From NCBI RefSeq assembly GCF_009793355.1, contig NZ_WTKP01000004.1:1-64000 (forward strand): 64,000 nt of DNA. Direction: 5' to 3'. The DNA comes from Vreelandella zhuhanensis. Its GTDB lineage: Bacteria; Pseudomonadota; Gammaproteobacteria; Pseudomonadales; Halomonadaceae. A model generated the notes under the pieces. That model saw only the letters and a program-made list of their open reading frames with translations, did no database searches and was not told the origin of the DNA. Of the stretch, positions 18,225 through 27,943 are shown piece by piece (the stretch's first letter is position 1; every line of letters begins with the position of its first letter). The position numbers were made by a program, and so were the translations under genes.

Positions 18225-19619
18225 ATGTTCAAAGGATTTACCCGTTTTCTACAAAGCCCGAGTGGGCGCCTAAAGTCGCTGTTCGAGCCCCAGGAGAGCC
18301 CATCCGGCCCCATGGTTCCCCAAGTGATTCCTCGTGACGAACACCCCGTCTCACGTCAACATTTCAGTGAGGCCGCGCTCAAGGTGCTTTATCGCCTAGA
18401 TAGTGCAGGCTTCGGTGCCTACTTGGTGGGCGGCTGCATTCGTGACGCCCTCTTGGGTAAAATGCCGAAGGATTTTGATGTTGCCACTAATGCCACACCT
18501 GAACAGGTACGGGATTTATTTCGCAACTCACGCTTGATCGGTCGTCGCTTTCGTATTGTGCATGTGCGCTTCGGTCGTGAAGTGATCGAGGTCACTACCT
18601 TCCGTGGCAAGCCGAGTGATGATCATGGCAACCACATCGCCCATCAATCCGAGAATGGCTTGCTGCTGCGAGACAATGTCTGGGGAGATATCCAGGAAGA
18701 TGCCATACGCCGCGACTTCACCATAAATGCCCTGTACTACAACATTGCCGATTTCTCGATTCACGACTTCGCTGGCGGCGTGCACGACATCGAAACCCGT
18801 ACGCTGCGATTGATTGGCGATCCGGCCACACGCTATCGTGAAGATCCGGTACGCATGCTGCGCGCCGTCCGCTTTGCCGCCAAGCTCGATTTCCATATCG
18901 CTGCCGATAGTGAAGCGCCTATCCATGAACTGGCGCCGCTGTTATTGCAGATCCCCCCGGCACGCCTGTTCGATGAAGTGCTCAAGTTATTCATGGCGGG
19001 GCATGGTTTGGCGACATTCCGACTGCTTAGCCATTACGGCTTGTTTGCCATGCTCTTCCCCGAAGCTGAAGAAGCCATGGTCGACTTGCCTTGGGCAGAG
19101 CCCTTGATCGAACAGGCGCTCCAGAACACCGACAAACGCATTGCCGAAAATCGACCGGTCACACCGGCGTTTTTGCTTGCCGCCTTTTTATGGGCGCCAG
19201 TAGTCCAACGCCTGGCCGAGCTGGAAAATAGCGGTATGCCGCCGATCCCGGCCCTGCAAGCGGCTGCGCAACAGGTTATTTCGCGCCAACTGCATCACAC
19301 CTCGATTCCCAAGCGTTTCGGCATGCCGATGCGCGATATCTGGGAGTTGCAACAACGTCTTCCCCTACGTCGGGGCAAGCGTGCCTTTCAGACTCGCGAG
19401 CATCCACGCTTCCGTGCCGCCTATGACCTCTTGCTGTTGCGTGAACAAGCCGGTGAGCTGGAACCGGGGCTAGGTGATTGGTGGACGGCATTTCAGCAAG
19501 GCGACGAGCATGAGCAGCGCCGCTTACTGCAAAAGGTAGGAGGCGATCCCGCCAGCCAAGGCTCGGGCCAACGTAAACGTCGGCGACGCCGTAAGCCACG
19601 CCCCACTCAAGACAGCTGA
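18225..19619 (+). CDS. pcnB: Poly(A) polymerase I
   Basis: Adds 3' poly(A) tails that target RNAs for decay by PNPase and RNase E. The 464-residue protein belongs to the tRNA-nucleotidyltransferase-like class II fold: YLVGGCIRDALLG and the catalytic DFDVATNATP in the N-terminal third, RRFRIVHVRFGRE with the basic signature, then RRDFTINALYY and YREDPVRMLRAVRFAAKLDF, which separates poly(A) polymerase from CCA-adding enzymes. The C-terminal tail is strongly basic (KRRRRRKPR). The start ATG lacks a strong ribosome site, but the MFKGF opening resembles Pseudomonas PcnB. Confidence 0.95.
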   Translation: MFKGFTRFLQSPSGRLKSLFEPQESPSGPMVPQVIPRDEHPVSRQHFSEAALKVLYRLDSAGFGAYLVGGCIRDALLGKMPKDFDVATNATPEQVRDLFRNSRLIGRRFRIVHVRFGREVIEVTTFRGKPSDDHGNHIAHQSENGLLLRDNVWGDIQEDAIRRDFTINALYYNIADFSIHDFAGGVHDIETRTLRLIGDPATRYREDPVRMLRAVRFAAKLDFHIAADSEAPIHELAPLLLQIPPARLFDEVLKLFMAGHGLATFRLLSHYGLFAMLFPEAEEAMVDLPWAEPLIEQALQNTDKRIAENRPVTPAFLLAAFLWAPVVQRLAELENSGMPPIPALQAAAQQVISRQLHHTSIPKRFGMPMRDIWELQQRLPLRRGKRAFQTREHPRFRAAYDLLLLREQAGELEPGLGDWWTAFQQGDEHEQRRLLQKVGGDPASQGSGQRKRRRRRKPRPTQDS

Positions 19620-19624
19620 TCGCG

Positions 19625-20155
19625 GTGAGTCCTACTTTTCCTCATCGTGCCTATATCGGCCTGGGCAGCAACCTGGATGGCCCCCGCGCTCGGGTTATCC
19701 AGGCCTTGGAGGCGCTGAACCGGTTACCCCTCACCTCCCTGGTAAAAGCCTCACAGCTTTACCTTAGCCGCCCGGTCGGCCCACAGGATCAACCAGACTT
19801 CATCAATGCCGTAGCGGCCCTTCACACCCGGCTTTCTCCCCTGGCATTGCTGGATCAGTTACAGGCGCTGGAGCAACAGCATCGACGTCGGCGTACGCGC
19901 CACTGGGGGCCCCGCACCCTGGATCTCGACCTTTTGCTGTTTGATACACAGGAACTAGCCTTGCCGCGGCTTTGCGTCCCTCATCCCTACATCCAGCAGC
20001 GCGGTTTTGTCCTGTTACCCCTGCAGGAAATCGCCCCCACTCTGTCGATCGGCCAGCGTCCTTTACACGCTTGGCTGGCAGCACTCTCTCCCGAGGCAAT
20101 ACCCCAAGCGCTACCCCTGGACACACATCTCGACAGCGGTGGTGAATTCAGGTAA
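19625..20155 (+). CDS. folK: 6-hydroxymethyl-7,8-dihydropterin pyrophosphokinase (HPPK)
   Basis: Transfers pyrophosphate from ATP to 6-hydroxymethyl-dihydropterin in folate synthesis, the step before dihydropteroate synthase (folP at 35.7 kb). The 176 residues start with IGLGSNL and carry the signature HWGPRTLDLDLL at about residues 96-107 and the HPYIQQRGFVLLPL segment. The start is GTG five bases after the pcnB stop, as expected for a coupled gene. Confidence 0.95.
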   Translation: MSPTFPHRAYIGLGSNLDGPRARVIQALEALNRLPLTSLVKASQLYLSRPVGPQDQPDFINAVAALHTRLSPLALLDQLQALEQQHRRRRTRHWGPRTLDLDLLLFDTQELALPRLCVPHPYIQQRGFVLLPLQEIAPTLSIGQRPLHAWLAALSPEAIPQALPLDTHLDSGGEFR

Positions 20156-20252
20156 CAATTGCCGGTTACGCTCCGAGTGTCATGTACATTCGGCTGGCGA
20201 CTTCCATCACGCTCGGCTCCTTGCGCCGGCCTCAGAAAAACGAGAGCACGCC

Positions 20253-21044
20253 ATGAAAACTGTCACCCTGAGCACATTGCAAGCGTTCAAGCGCGCTGGT
20301 GAGACGTTCAGCTGCCTGACCGCCTACGATGCCTCCTTTGCTCACGCTGCCAGTCACGCCGGTATAGAAGTACTGCTGGTGGGCGATTCCCTGGGCATGG
20401 TACTGCAAGGCCATACCAGCACCCTGCCGGTCACCCTGGACGATATCTGCTATCACAGCCGCTGCGCCGCCCGTGGCAAAGGGGCGAGCCTGCTGATGGT
20501 GGATTTGCCGTTCATGAGCAACTCGAGTACCGAACGCTTGCTACAAGATGCGGGCGCATTGATGCGCGCGGGTGCCGAGCTGGTCAAGGTGGAAGGCGAA
20601 GCCTGGATGGCCGATGGCATTCGCGAATTGACTCGCCGCGGCGTTCCCGTCTGTGCCCACCTGGGACTGACACCGCAGTCTGTCTACCAACTGGGAGGCT
20701 ATAAGGTGCAGGGCCGCGAATCTGAGCAAGCCGGGCAGATTCTTGCCGATGCCCGCATCCTGGTAGAGGCCGGTGCGTCGGTGATTCTGCTGGAATGCGT
20801 CCCCGCGAGCTTGGGCAAGGCAATAACCGAGGCGCTGGATGTACCGGTTATCGGTATCGGTGCCGGTCCTGATGTCGACGGCCAAATCCTAGTGATGCAC
20901 GACGTTCTTGGGGTGACCCACGGCAAGACCCCGCGTTTCGTTAAAAACTTCCTCCAGGAAGGCGGGTCTATTCAGCAAGCGTTCAAGGCCTATCATGAGG
21001 CCGTCAAGGCACGAACCTTTCCGGCGCCTGAACATTGTTTTTAA
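20253..21044 (+). CDS. panB: 3-methyl-2-oxobutanoate hydroxymethyltransferase
   Basis: First committed step of pantothenate synthesis: transfers a hydroxymethyl group from methylene-tetrahydrofolate to alpha-ketoisovalerate. The 263-residue TIM-barrel protein has the metal-binding GDSLGMVLQG region (about residues 45-54), CAHLGLTPQS and the catalytic-side VEGEAWM. The assigned ATG aligns with the family start MKTVTLSTL; the open frame extending into folK is not used. It heads panB-panC-panD, giving all pathway-specific steps except ketopantoate reductase. Confidence 0.96.
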   Translation: MKTVTLSTLQAFKRAGETFSCLTAYDASFAHAASHAGIEVLLVGDSLGMVLQGHTSTLPVTLDDICYHSRCAARGKGASLLMVDLPFMSNSSTERLLQDAGALMRAGAELVKVEGEAWMADGIRELTRRGVPVCAHLGLTPQSVYQLGGYKVQGRESEQAGQILADARILVEAGASVILLECVPASLGKAITEALDVPVIGIGAGPDVDGQILVMHDVLGVTHGKTPRFVKNFLQEGGSIQQAFKAYHEAVKARTFPAPEHCF

Positions 21045-21120
21045 GAGCGTTTTTGAGACTGCTTGCAAGAACGTTGCTGAGCATATGCCTTTTCAAGGTT
21101 TTCACTCCTAGGAGCCTTTG

Positions 21121-22023
21121 ATGCGTACCTTGCGAGACATTCAAGCCTTGCGTGATGCCCTCGGTGAATACCGTCGTCGCGGACAACGCATTGCCTTGGT
21201 GCCTACCATGGGCAACTTGCATGCGGGACACCTCGCCTTGGTGGAGCGTGCTCGCCAACATGCCGATGTGGTGGTTTCCAGCCTGTTCGTCAATCCCATG
21301 CAGTTTGGGCCGGGTGAAGATCTTGATGCCTATCCGCGCACCTTCGAGGCCGACCAGTTTCAACTCGAAGCCGCCGGCTGTGATGTGTTGTTTGCTCCGA
21401 CGACCACGACTCTCTACCCTGATGGGCTAGAAGGTCAGACGCGCGTGCATGTCACCGAGGTTAGTCAAGGGTTGTGCGGTGGCTCACGTCCCGGTCATTT
21501 TGACGGTGTCTCGACGGTGGTCACAATGCTTTTCAACCTGGTGCAACCGGATGTGGCTTGCTTCGGTGAAAAGGATTATCAACAGCTTGCAGTGATTCGC
21601 AAACTGGTGCGCGACCTGCATCTGCCTATCGAGATTATCGGCGTGCCGATCGTTCGCGCTGAAGACGGCCTGGCCTTGTCATCACGCAATGGTTATTTGA
21701 GCCTCGAACAGCGTGAGATCGCCACCAGGCTTTACCGCACCTTGTGCGATATACGTACGGCGCTGGAAGCAGGCGACTCATTAAAAAAGGTACTACACCA
21801 AGGCTACTGCGCCCTGTATGATGCCGGCCTTACTCCCGATTATCTTGAGCTGCGCGATACCTTGCTCGGCCCCGTCGACGCCGAAACCCGGGAGGCCGTC
21901 TTGCTAGCGGCGGTACAGCTTGGGCCTACGCGCCTGATCGACAACCTCAGCCTGCGTTTACCCGAAACGCCTGTCGACACCACTGATACCACCCCAGGCG
22001 CAAACCCGCCCGGGTCGCAATAA
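21121..22023 (+). CDS. panC: Pantothenate synthetase
   Basis: ATP-dependent condensation of pantoate and beta-alanine to pantothenate. The 300-residue protein shows the HIGH-like ATP site [12 protein letters not shown] (about residues 30-41), the pantoate-binding [24 protein letters not shown], and a KMSKS-like ALSSRNGYL. It is slightly longer than usual (about 280) because of a hydrophilic Thr/Pro-rich tail. TAGGAG precedes ATG 21121. Confidence 0.96.
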   Translation: MRTLRDIQALRDALGEYRRRGQRIALVPTMGNLHAGHLALVERARQHADVVVSSLFVNPMQFGPGEDLDAYPRTFEADQFQLEAAGCDVLFAPTTTTLYPDGLEGQTRVHVTEVSQGLCGGSRPGHFDGVSTVVTMLFNLVQPDVACFGEKDYQQLAVIRKLVRDLHLPIEIIGVPIVRAEDGLALSSRNGYLSLEQREIATRLYRTLCDIRTALEAGDSLKKVLHQGYCALYDAGLTPDYLELRDTLLGPVDAETREAVLLAAVQLGPTRLIDNLSLRLPETPVDTTDTTPGANPPGSQ

Positions 22024-22034
22024 AGGATATTTTC

Positions 22035-22415
22035 ATGCATACCATTATGCTCAAGGCCAAGCTTCACATGGCCCGCGTAACGCACGCGGTACTCAATTAC
22101 GAAGGTTCTTGTGCCGTTGACGGCGAGTTGCTCGATATGGCCGGCATTCGTGAAAACGAACAGATCCAGATCTACAACGTGGAAAATGGTGAGCGTTTCA
22201 CCACCTATGCCATTCGCGGTGAAGAAGGTTCACGGATGATTTCCATCAATGGCGCCGCCGCCCATTTAGCCAGCCCCGGCCACCGGGTAATCATCTGCAG
22301 TTACGCTCACTACAGTGAAGCGGAGCTGGATGCTCATCAACCCGCCCTGGTGTATTTACAGGAAGGCAATGTGGTCAGCCACACCAGTAACGCAATTCCG
22401 ATACAGCTAGCGTAA
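22035..22415 (+). CDS. panD: Aspartate 1-decarboxylase (proenzyme)
   Basis: Makes beta-alanine from L-aspartate for PanC. The 126-residue proenzyme contains the self-cleavage site Gly24-Ser25 in YEGSCAVD, where the pyruvoyl cofactor forms, and the tetramer-core segments [20 protein letters not shown]. It lies 11 bases after panC and is followed by a strong terminator, closing the operon. Confidence 0.97.
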   Translation: MHTIMLKAKLHMARVTHAVLNYEGSCAVDGELLDMAGIRENEQIQIYNVENGERFTTYAIRGEEGSRMISINGAAAHLASPGHRVIICSYAHYSEAELDAHQPALVYLQEGNVVSHTSNAIPIQLA

Positions 22416-22437
22416 CTCCCCAGTTTTGCCTCCCTTT

Positions 22438-22463
22438 ACGGGCCGACGTTGTCGGCCCGTTTT
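22438..22463 (+). terminator. Terminator after panD
   Basis: CGGGCCGAC (22439-22447), loop GTT, GTCGGCCCG (22451-22459), then TTTT: a perfect 9-bp stem. Confidence 0.85.
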
Positions 22464-22491
22464 GCGTTACACGATGTAAACGAAAAGCTTA

Positions 22492-22521
22492 TTGTCGCAC
22501 TGCACTACCCTCCCCTATGCT
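22492..22521 (+). promoter_or_regulatory. Candidate thiolase promoter
   Basis: TTGTCG (22492-22497), 18-base spacer, TATGCT (22516-22521), about 70 bases ahead of the thiolase start and after the panD terminator. Weak to moderate match. Confidence 0.35.
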
Positions 22522-22592
22522 GACAGGGTAATGTCATTAATCGGGCAGCCGCCCTCCGGCCTGTCTGCTCTATCCTGTTGAGGAGTTATGTT

Positions 22593-23771
22593 ATGCAAGA
22601 AGTGGTAATTGTAGCCGCCCGCCGTACCGCTATCGGCACTTTCGGCGGCTCTCTCGCCGGTATTCCTGCTAGCGACCTAGGCGCGCTCGTAATCAAGGAT
22701 ATCCTGGCTTCTACCGGTGTTGCTCCCGACCAGGTGGATGAGGTCCTGCTAGGCCAGGTATTAACGGCGGGTGTCGGCCAAAACCCGGCACGCCAGGCTT
22801 CTATCAAGGGCGGATTGCCTGACGGTGTTCCAGCCATGACCATCAACAAGGTATGCGGTTCCGGCTTGAAAGCATTGCACTTGGCGACCCAGGCGATTCG
22901 CTGTGGCGATGCTGACTTGATTCTGGCCGGTGGCCAGGAAAACATGAGCCTCTCGCCCCATGTCCTGCCCAATTCACGCACCGGGCAGCGTATGGGCGAT
23001 TGGAAAGCCCTCGATACCATGGTGCACGATGGACTGTGGGATGCTTTTAATAATTATCATATGGGCGTTACCGCCGAAAATCTGGCAGAGAAATACGGGA
23101 TCACCCGTGAGCAGATGGACGAATTTGCCGCAGCGTCTCAACACAATGCGGCCCAGGCGATCAAGGAAGGTCGGTTCAAGGGCCAGATCGTGCCGGTGGA
23201 GATTCCCCAACGCAAAGGCGACCCGGTCGTGTTCGATACCGATGAGGGGCCGCGCGAAGTAACGGCGGAAAAACTCGGCGGCATGCGCCCGGCCTTCAAG
23301 AAAGACGGCGCGGTGACTGCAGGTAATGCCTCTTCGATCAATGATGGCGCTGCAGTAGCCATGCTCTGCTCGGCGGAAAAGGCCAAGCAGCTGGGCCTTG
23401 AGCCGCTCGCGCGCATCGTCGCCTATTCCAATGCCGGCGTCGACCCGGCGATCATGGGCTTGGGTCCGGCACCCGCTACTCGCCTGTGCCTGAAAAAAGC
23501 CGGCTGGAGCCTGGATGACCTGGACCTGGTCGAAGCCAACGAAGCCTTCGCCGCTCAAGCCCTTTCAGTCAACAAGGAACTGGGCTGGAATACCGACAAG
23601 GTCAATGTCAATGGCGGTGCGATTGCCTTGGGTCATCCGATCGGCGCTTCCGGCTGCCGGGTACTGGTCAGCCTGCTGCACGAAATGATTGCGCGTGATG
23701 CCAAGAAAGGCCTGGCAACACTCTGTATCGGCGGTGGCCAAGGCGTGGCACTCGCCATCGAGCGCAACTAA
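22593..23771 (+). CDS. Acetyl-CoA C-acetyltransferase (thiolase II)
   Basis: Condenses two acetyl-CoA to acetoacetyl-CoA, or the reverse; used for polyhydroxybutyrate synthesis (PhaA) or for fatty/ketogenic catabolism (AtoB). The 392-residue protein has the nucleophilic Cys in [11 protein letters not shown] (about residue 88), GHPIGASG with the catalytic His (about 348), and CIGGGQGVA with the second Cys (about 378). AGGAG seven bases ahead fixes ATG 22593; a TTG five codons earlier is ignored. It stands alone between two terminators, so phaA versus atoB cannot be decided; PHB synthesis is common in Halomonadaceae. Confidence 0.93.
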   Translation: MQEVVIVAARRTAIGTFGGSLAGIPASDLGALVIKDILASTGVAPDQVDEVLLGQVLTAGVGQNPARQASIKGGLPDGVPAMTINKVCGSGLKALHLATQAIRCGDADLILAGGQENMSLSPHVLPNSRTGQRMGDWKALDTMVHDGLWDAFNNYHMGVTAENLAEKYGITREQMDEFAAASQHNAAQAIKEGRFKGQIVPVEIPQRKGDPVVFDTDEGPREVTAEKLGGMRPAFKKDGAVTAGNASSINDGAAVAMLCSAEKAKQLGLEPLARIVAYSNAGVDPAIMGLGPAPATRLCLKKAGWSLDDLDLVEANEAFAAQALSVNKELGWNTDKVNVNGGAIALGHPIGASGCRVLVSLLHEMIARDAKKGLATLCIGGGQGVALAIERN

Positions 23772-23800
23772 CACCAAGCGGCTAAGACTCGCCTAAAACA

Positions 23801-23843
23801 AAACGCCCGCGACAAGGTTAGTGAAACCTCATCGCGGGCGTTT
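23801..23843. terminator. Bidirectional terminator between thiolase and pnp
   Basis: AAACGCCCGCGA (23801-23812) pairs perfectly with TCGCGGGCGTTT (23832-23843); the loop has an inner AGGTT/AACCT stem. T-runs flank both sides, serving the two convergent genes. Confidence 0.85.
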
Positions 23844-23907
23844 TCTTACTCTGCTTTCTTGCAGTGTAGCTACATCCTAACGGCTAGAGTTATTCTAAGC
23901 GTTAGAG

Positions 23908-26037
23908 TTATTCCGTTGTCGCCACACCTTCCGCGTCGAAAGCCGTCTTCTCTTCTTCGGTGATTTCCTTGATCGAGAGCTTCACCCGGTTACGGTTATC
24001 GATGTCGAGCACCTTGACCACGACATTATCGCCCTCGTTGAGGTATTCACGCACATCATTGACCCGTTCCGGCACGATCTGGGAGATATGCACCAGCCCG
24101 TCGGTACCCGGCATGATGTTGACGAAAGCACCAAAATCGGCAATACGCACGACCTTGCCCATATAGAGCTTGCCGATTTCCGCTTCTGCGGTGATTTCCA
24201 ATACCGTGTCGATGGCACGTTGCGCAGCGGCCTTGTCTTCCGCGTAAATACGCACACTGCCGTCATCGTCGAGGTCGATGGAGGCACCGGTATCTTCACA
24301 GATCTTGCGAATGGTCGCGCCGCCCTTGCCAATCACGTCACGGATCTTGTCCGGCGCGATCTTGATGGTGGCCATCGAGGGAGCATTGTCGGACACATCG
24401 GTACGGCTCTGGCCAATGACGAGGCTCATCTGGTCGAGAATCTGCAAACGCGCCGTATTTGCCTGTTGCAGTGCGGTCTCCATGATTTCTTCGTTGATGC
24501 CTTCGATCTTGATGTCCATCTGCAGCGCGGTCACGCCTTCAGCGGAACCGGCCACCTTGAAATCCATGTCGCCCAGATGGTCTTCATCACCCAGGATATC
24601 GGTGAGTACCGCAAAACCATCGGCATCTTTCACCAACCCCATGGCGATACCGGCTACCGGCGCCTTGAGCGGCACCCCGGCATCCATCAGCGCCAGAGAG
24701 GTACCACACACCGAGGCCATTGAGCTTGAGCCGTTAGATTCGGTGATTTCCGACACCACACGAATGGTATAGGGGAAAGCCTCTTCCGAGGGCAGCATTG
24801 CCTGCACGCCCCGGCGAGCCAGACGACCGTGTCCGATTTCACGCCGTTTGGGGCCTCCCATGAAGCCCGCTTCGCCCACGCAATAAGGGGGGAAGTTGTA
24901 GTGCAGCATGAAGCGATCCTTACGCTCGCCTTCCAGTGATTCGATCAGCTGAGAGTCGCGCAAGGTGCCCAGCGTGGCAATTGCGATCGCCTGAGTTTCA
25001 CCTCGGGTGAAAATGGCCGAGCCATGAGCCTTGGGCAGCGCACCGACTTCAATGGCCAACGGACGAACGGTAAAGTTGTCACGACCATCGATGCGTGGTT
25101 CGCCTTTGATGACACGCGAGCGCACCACCCGCTTTTCAAGAGCGGAGAAGGCGGAAGCAACGTCTTCGGCACTGAAAGCGTTTTCTTCTCCAGCCAGGAC
25201 TTCGATAGCCTCGGCCTTGAAAGCACTTAACGCATCCTGGCGCGCCATCTTGTCGATAATGCGATAGGCTTCGCCGACCTTGGCTTCAAAGGCATCGGCA
25301 ACGGCGGCTTTCAGAGCAACGTTTTCTTCCGCCGGCTGCCAACCCCACTTGGGCTTACCCGCTTCGGCCGTCAGTTCCTTGATTGCGCTGATAGCGATCT
25401 GCATTTCCTGATGAGCGTACAAGACGGCGCCCAACATCTCGTCTTCGAGTAGCTCCTGGGCTTCCGACTCCACCATCAGGACAGCTTTTTCAGTACCCGC
25501 CACCACCATGTTCAGCTCGGAGGAGGCCAGTTCTTCCACGGTCGGGTTGAGAAAGTAACCCTGCTCTTCGTTGAAGCCCACGCGTGCCGCGCCGATCGGC
25601 CCATTGAACGGCACACCGGCAATCATCAATGCCGCCGACGTGCCCAGCAGCGCGGCAATATCGGGATCGTGATTACGATCCGTCGAAAGCACCGTACAGA
25701 TCACCTGGACTTCGTTCATGAAGCCTTTGGGAAACAGCGGACGAATCGGGCGGTCGATCAATCGCGATGTCAGGGTTTCTTTCTCGGTCGGGCGACCTTC
25801 ACGCTTGAAGAAACCGCCAGGAATCTTGCCTACCGCGTAGGTTTTTTCCTGATAGTGGACCGACAGCGGAAAGAACGGCTGAGAGGGCTTGGCTTCTTTC
25901 TTGGCCACGACCGTACACAACACCACGGTATCATCCATGGTGACCATGACAGCGCCAGTGGCTTGACGGGCGATACGCCCGGTTTCGAGAGTAACGGTAC
26001 TACGACCGTACTGGAACGTTTTCTTGACCGGATTCAC
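23908..26037 (-). CDS. pnp: Polyribonucleotide nucleotidyltransferase (PNPase)
   Basis: Phosphorolytic 3'-5' exoribonuclease of the degradosome. The 709 residues include two RNase PH-like domains (about 10-230 and 310-550, with [11 protein letters not shown] opening the second), a KH domain ([15 protein letters not shown] near 560) and an S1 domain (about 620-690, [13 protein letters not shown]). I chose GTG 26037, because GAAGGAAG lies seven bases upstream and the resulting [11 protein letters not shown] matches the usual start; ATG 26055 is an alternative giving 715 residues. It follows rpsO with a terminator between them, the classic rpsO-pnp arrangement. Confidence 0.97.
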   Translation of the reverse strand: MNPVKKTFQYGRSTVTLETGRIARQATGAVMVTMDDTVVLCTVVAKKEAKPSQPFFPLSVHYQEKTYAVGKIPGGFFKREGRPTEKETLTSRLIDRPIRPLFPKGFMNEVQVICTVLSTDRNHDPDIAALLGTSAALMIAGVPFNGPIGAARVGFNEEQGYFLNPTVEELASSELNMVVAGTEKAVLMVESEAQELLEDEMLGAVLYAHQEMQIAISAIKELTAEAGKPKWGWQPAEENVALKAAVADAFEAKVGEAYRIIDKMARQDALSAFKAEAIEVLAGEENAFSAEDVASAFSALEKRVVRSRVIKGEPRIDGRDNFTVRPLAIEVGALPKAHGSAIFTRGETQAIAIATLGTLRDSQLIESLEGERKDRFMLHYNFPPYCVGEAGFMGGPKRREIGHGRLARRGVQAMLPSEEAFPYTIRVVSEITESNGSSSMASVCGTSLALMDAGVPLKAPVAGIAMGLVKDADGFAVLTDILGDEDHLGDMDFKVAGSAEGVTALQMDIKIEGINEEIMETALQQANTARLQILDQMSLVIGQSRTDVSDNAPSMATIKIAPDKIRDVIGKGGATIRKICEDTGASIDLDDDGSVRIYAEDKAAAQRAIDTVLEITAEAEIGKLYMGKVVRIADFGAFVNIMPGTDGLVHISQIVPERVNDVREYLNEGDNVVVKVLDIDNRNRVKLSIKEITEEEKTAFDAEGVATTE

Positions 26038-26157
26038 GGCGACTTCCTTCAGCATTATCGATATCTACTTGTCTATTCTGTTTGGTCGTTTTGACTCTCG
26101 TCATTCTAGGCGCTGTAGCGCCCGAGGGCTACCATCGTTGCTCACCACCCCCACAGC

Positions 26158-26186
26158 AAAACGGGCAACCCCTTGGGGTTGCCCGT
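26158..26186 (-). terminator. Terminator/attenuator between rpsO and pnp
   Basis: ACGGGCAACCCC (26161-26172) and GGGGTTGCCCGT (26175-26186) make a perfect 12-bp stem; on the minus strand it is followed by TTTT. In E. coli a partial terminator also separates rpsO from pnp. Confidence 0.85.
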
Positions 26187-26210
26187 TTCGGTACCTCGGC
26201 TGCGTGCTGT

Positions 26211-26480
26211 TTAGCGACGCAGGCCCAGACGCTGGATCAACGCTTGGTAACGCGCCAGGTCCTTACGCTTAAGGTAATCCAGCAGTTTACGACGCTGGTT
26301 AACCATGCGGATCAAGCCACGACGGGAGTGGTGATCCTGCTTGTTGGTCTTGAAGTGATCCTGCAGGCCATTGATGTTGGCGCTCAGGAGTGCAACTTGC
26401 ACTTCAGGGGAGCCGGTATCGTTGTCGCCGCGCGCGAAATCGTTGACGATTCCGGCTTTCTGTTCAGCGGTCAGTGCCAT
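26211..26480 (-). CDS. rpsO: 30S ribosomal protein S15
   Basis: Primary-binding 16S rRNA protein, 89 residues as expected. Conserved segments: [30 protein letters not shown], and [23 protein letters not shown] at the C-terminus. A GGAGAAAC ribosome site is upstream. In E. coli S15 represses its own translation; no such structure was verified here. Confidence 0.98.
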   Translation of the reverse strand: MALTAEQKAGIVNDFARGDNDTGSPEVQVALLSANINGLQDHFKTNKQDHHSRRGLIRMVNQRRKLLDYLKRKDLARYQALIQRLGLRR

Positions 26481-26587
26481 CTGTTTCTCCAGTAAGCAAT
26501 ATGCCTAATAAATGAATGTGTGAGACCACGCATATTTGCAGTCTCAAGCGTGCTTGTTCCATTTTACGTTCATTGCTTGGGCCCATT

Positions 26588-27508
26588 TCAAGAAATGGCG
26601 ACCGTACTCAACAAACGCTTGGGCGCGATTTCCTGTGCGCCCTTCACCACACCGAGACCGATAAAGGCCGCATCATGGTAAAGTCTTGCCAGCTCACCCG
26701 AGCCCAACGACAAGCCATCAAGCTGGGTACTCTGGCCATGGCTCAATCGAGCCGAAGCTTGAGCATCCACCATCAATATTGGCAAATGCTCAACCAAGGC
26801 ATCCACCGAAAGCAGCTGCGCTTCGCGCGCGGCCTGATCCGGTAGCGCCTCAAGCGCTTCAAGTGTCCACATGTGTTGCGCCGTGAAGGGGCCTGTCTTG
26901 AGCCTGCGCAGTGCGCTGATGTGCGCCCCGCAGCCCAAGGCATGCCCGATATCTTCAGCCAGGGTACGGATGTAAGTGCCCTTGCTGCAGTTGACTTCCA
27001 GCTCGAAAGCCAGCGCTTCACATGCCAGCAGGCGCGCATCATACACGCTTACGCGACGCGCTGCACGCTCGACCGTCTTGCCCTCACGGGCCAGTTCGTA
27101 CAACTTGCGGCCCTGGTGCTTCAACGCCGAATACATCGGGGGAACTTGCTCGATTTCACCACGAAAACGCTCAAGCACCGCCTCTATTTCGGCATTTGCC
27201 AAGGGTGGCACTTCACACCGTTCGATGACCTCACCTTCGGCATCTCCGGTCTCGGTTATCACCCCTAGCTCGACACGGGTACGGTAAACCTTGTCGGCTT
27301 CCAGCAAGTGTGCAGAAAACTTGGTCGCCTCCCCCAGGCACACCGGCAGCAAGCCGGTCGCCATGGGGTCGAGCGTGCCAGTGTGCCCCGCCTTTTGCGC
27401 CTGAAACAGGCGCCGAACACGTTGCAAGGCATGGTTGCTGGAAAGCCCTTTAGGCTTGTCCAGCAGCAGTACGCCATTCACTGGCAAACCGCGACGTTGA
27501 CGCGCCAC
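26588..27508 (-). CDS. truB: tRNA pseudouridine(55) synthase
   Basis: Makes pseudouridine 55 in the T loop of tRNAs. The 306 residues include the catalytic Asp47 in GHTGTLDPMATG, the KVYRTRVELG and the substrate-binding YSALKHQGRKLYELAR segments, and a C-terminal PUA-like region (about 240-306). The start codon is GTG and overlaps the rbfA stop by one base (TAGTG), so its translation is likely coupled to rbfA. Confidence 0.97.
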   Translation of the reverse strand: MARQRRGLPVNGVLLLDKPKGLSSNHALQRVRRLFQAQKAGHTGTLDPMATGLLPVCLGEATKFSAHLLEADKVYRTRVELGVITETGDAEGEVIERCEVPPLANAEIEAVLERFRGEIEQVPPMYSALKHQGRKLYELAREGKTVERAARRVSVYDARLLACEALAFELEVNCSKGTYIRTLAEDIGHALGCGAHISALRRLKTGPFTAQHMWTLEALEALPDQAAREAQLLSVDALVEHLPILMVDAQASARLSHGQSTQLDGLSLGSGELARLYHDAAFIGLGVVKGAQEIAPKRLLSTVAIS

Positions 27509-27924
27509 TAGCGAGTTTCCTCACTTTGCTCGGCGTCAGTGTCATCCTCATCGCCTTGATAGCGTGCACGGTCAGTGGTGACGGCCTCATCAATCAGTGA
27601 AGAGAGATGCTGACCGCGTACTACGCTCTCGTCGTAATGAAAGCGCAATTCCGGTACGTGGCGCAACTTGATGCGTTTAGCGACTTGGCTTCTCAGAAAC
27701 CCGCCGGCACGCTTGAGTGCCTTCAGGTTTTCCTTGATGTCCTCATCGCTATTTTCACCTAGCAGCGTGATATAGACATCGGCGTAGCCCAGATCGCGGC
27801 TTACCGTCACACCACTGACAGTCACCATGCCCAGACGTGGATCTTTCACTTCACGCTGGATGAGTACCGCCAGCTCCTTCTGGAGCTGGTCGGCGACTCT
27901 GTCGGTACGCTTGAATTCACGCAT
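27508..27924 (-). CDS. rbfA: 30S ribosome-binding factor A
   Basis: Assists maturation of the 16S 5' end and is needed for growth in the cold. The 138-residue protein has the KH-type fold with the family core (VKDPRLGMVTVSGVTVSRDL) and LRHVPELRFHYDES, then an acidic tail (about 125-138). It is 19 bases downstream of infB in the nusA-infB-rbfA-truB run. Confidence 0.96.
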   Translation of the reverse strand: MREFKRTDRVADQLQKELAVLIQREVKDPRLGMVTVSGVTVSRDLGYADVYITLLGENSDEDIKENLKALKRAGGFLRSQVAKRIKLRHVPELRFHYDESVVRGQHLSSLIDEAVTTDRARYQGDEDDTDAEQSEETR

Positions 27925-27943
27925 CGTTATCTCCCGCTAGGCG

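Noticed and set aside
17552-18273. Short open frames on both strands in the cbrB-pcnB gap
   Set aside because: They lack ribosome sites and family resemblance, and are better explained by the CrcZ-like RNA and its promoter.
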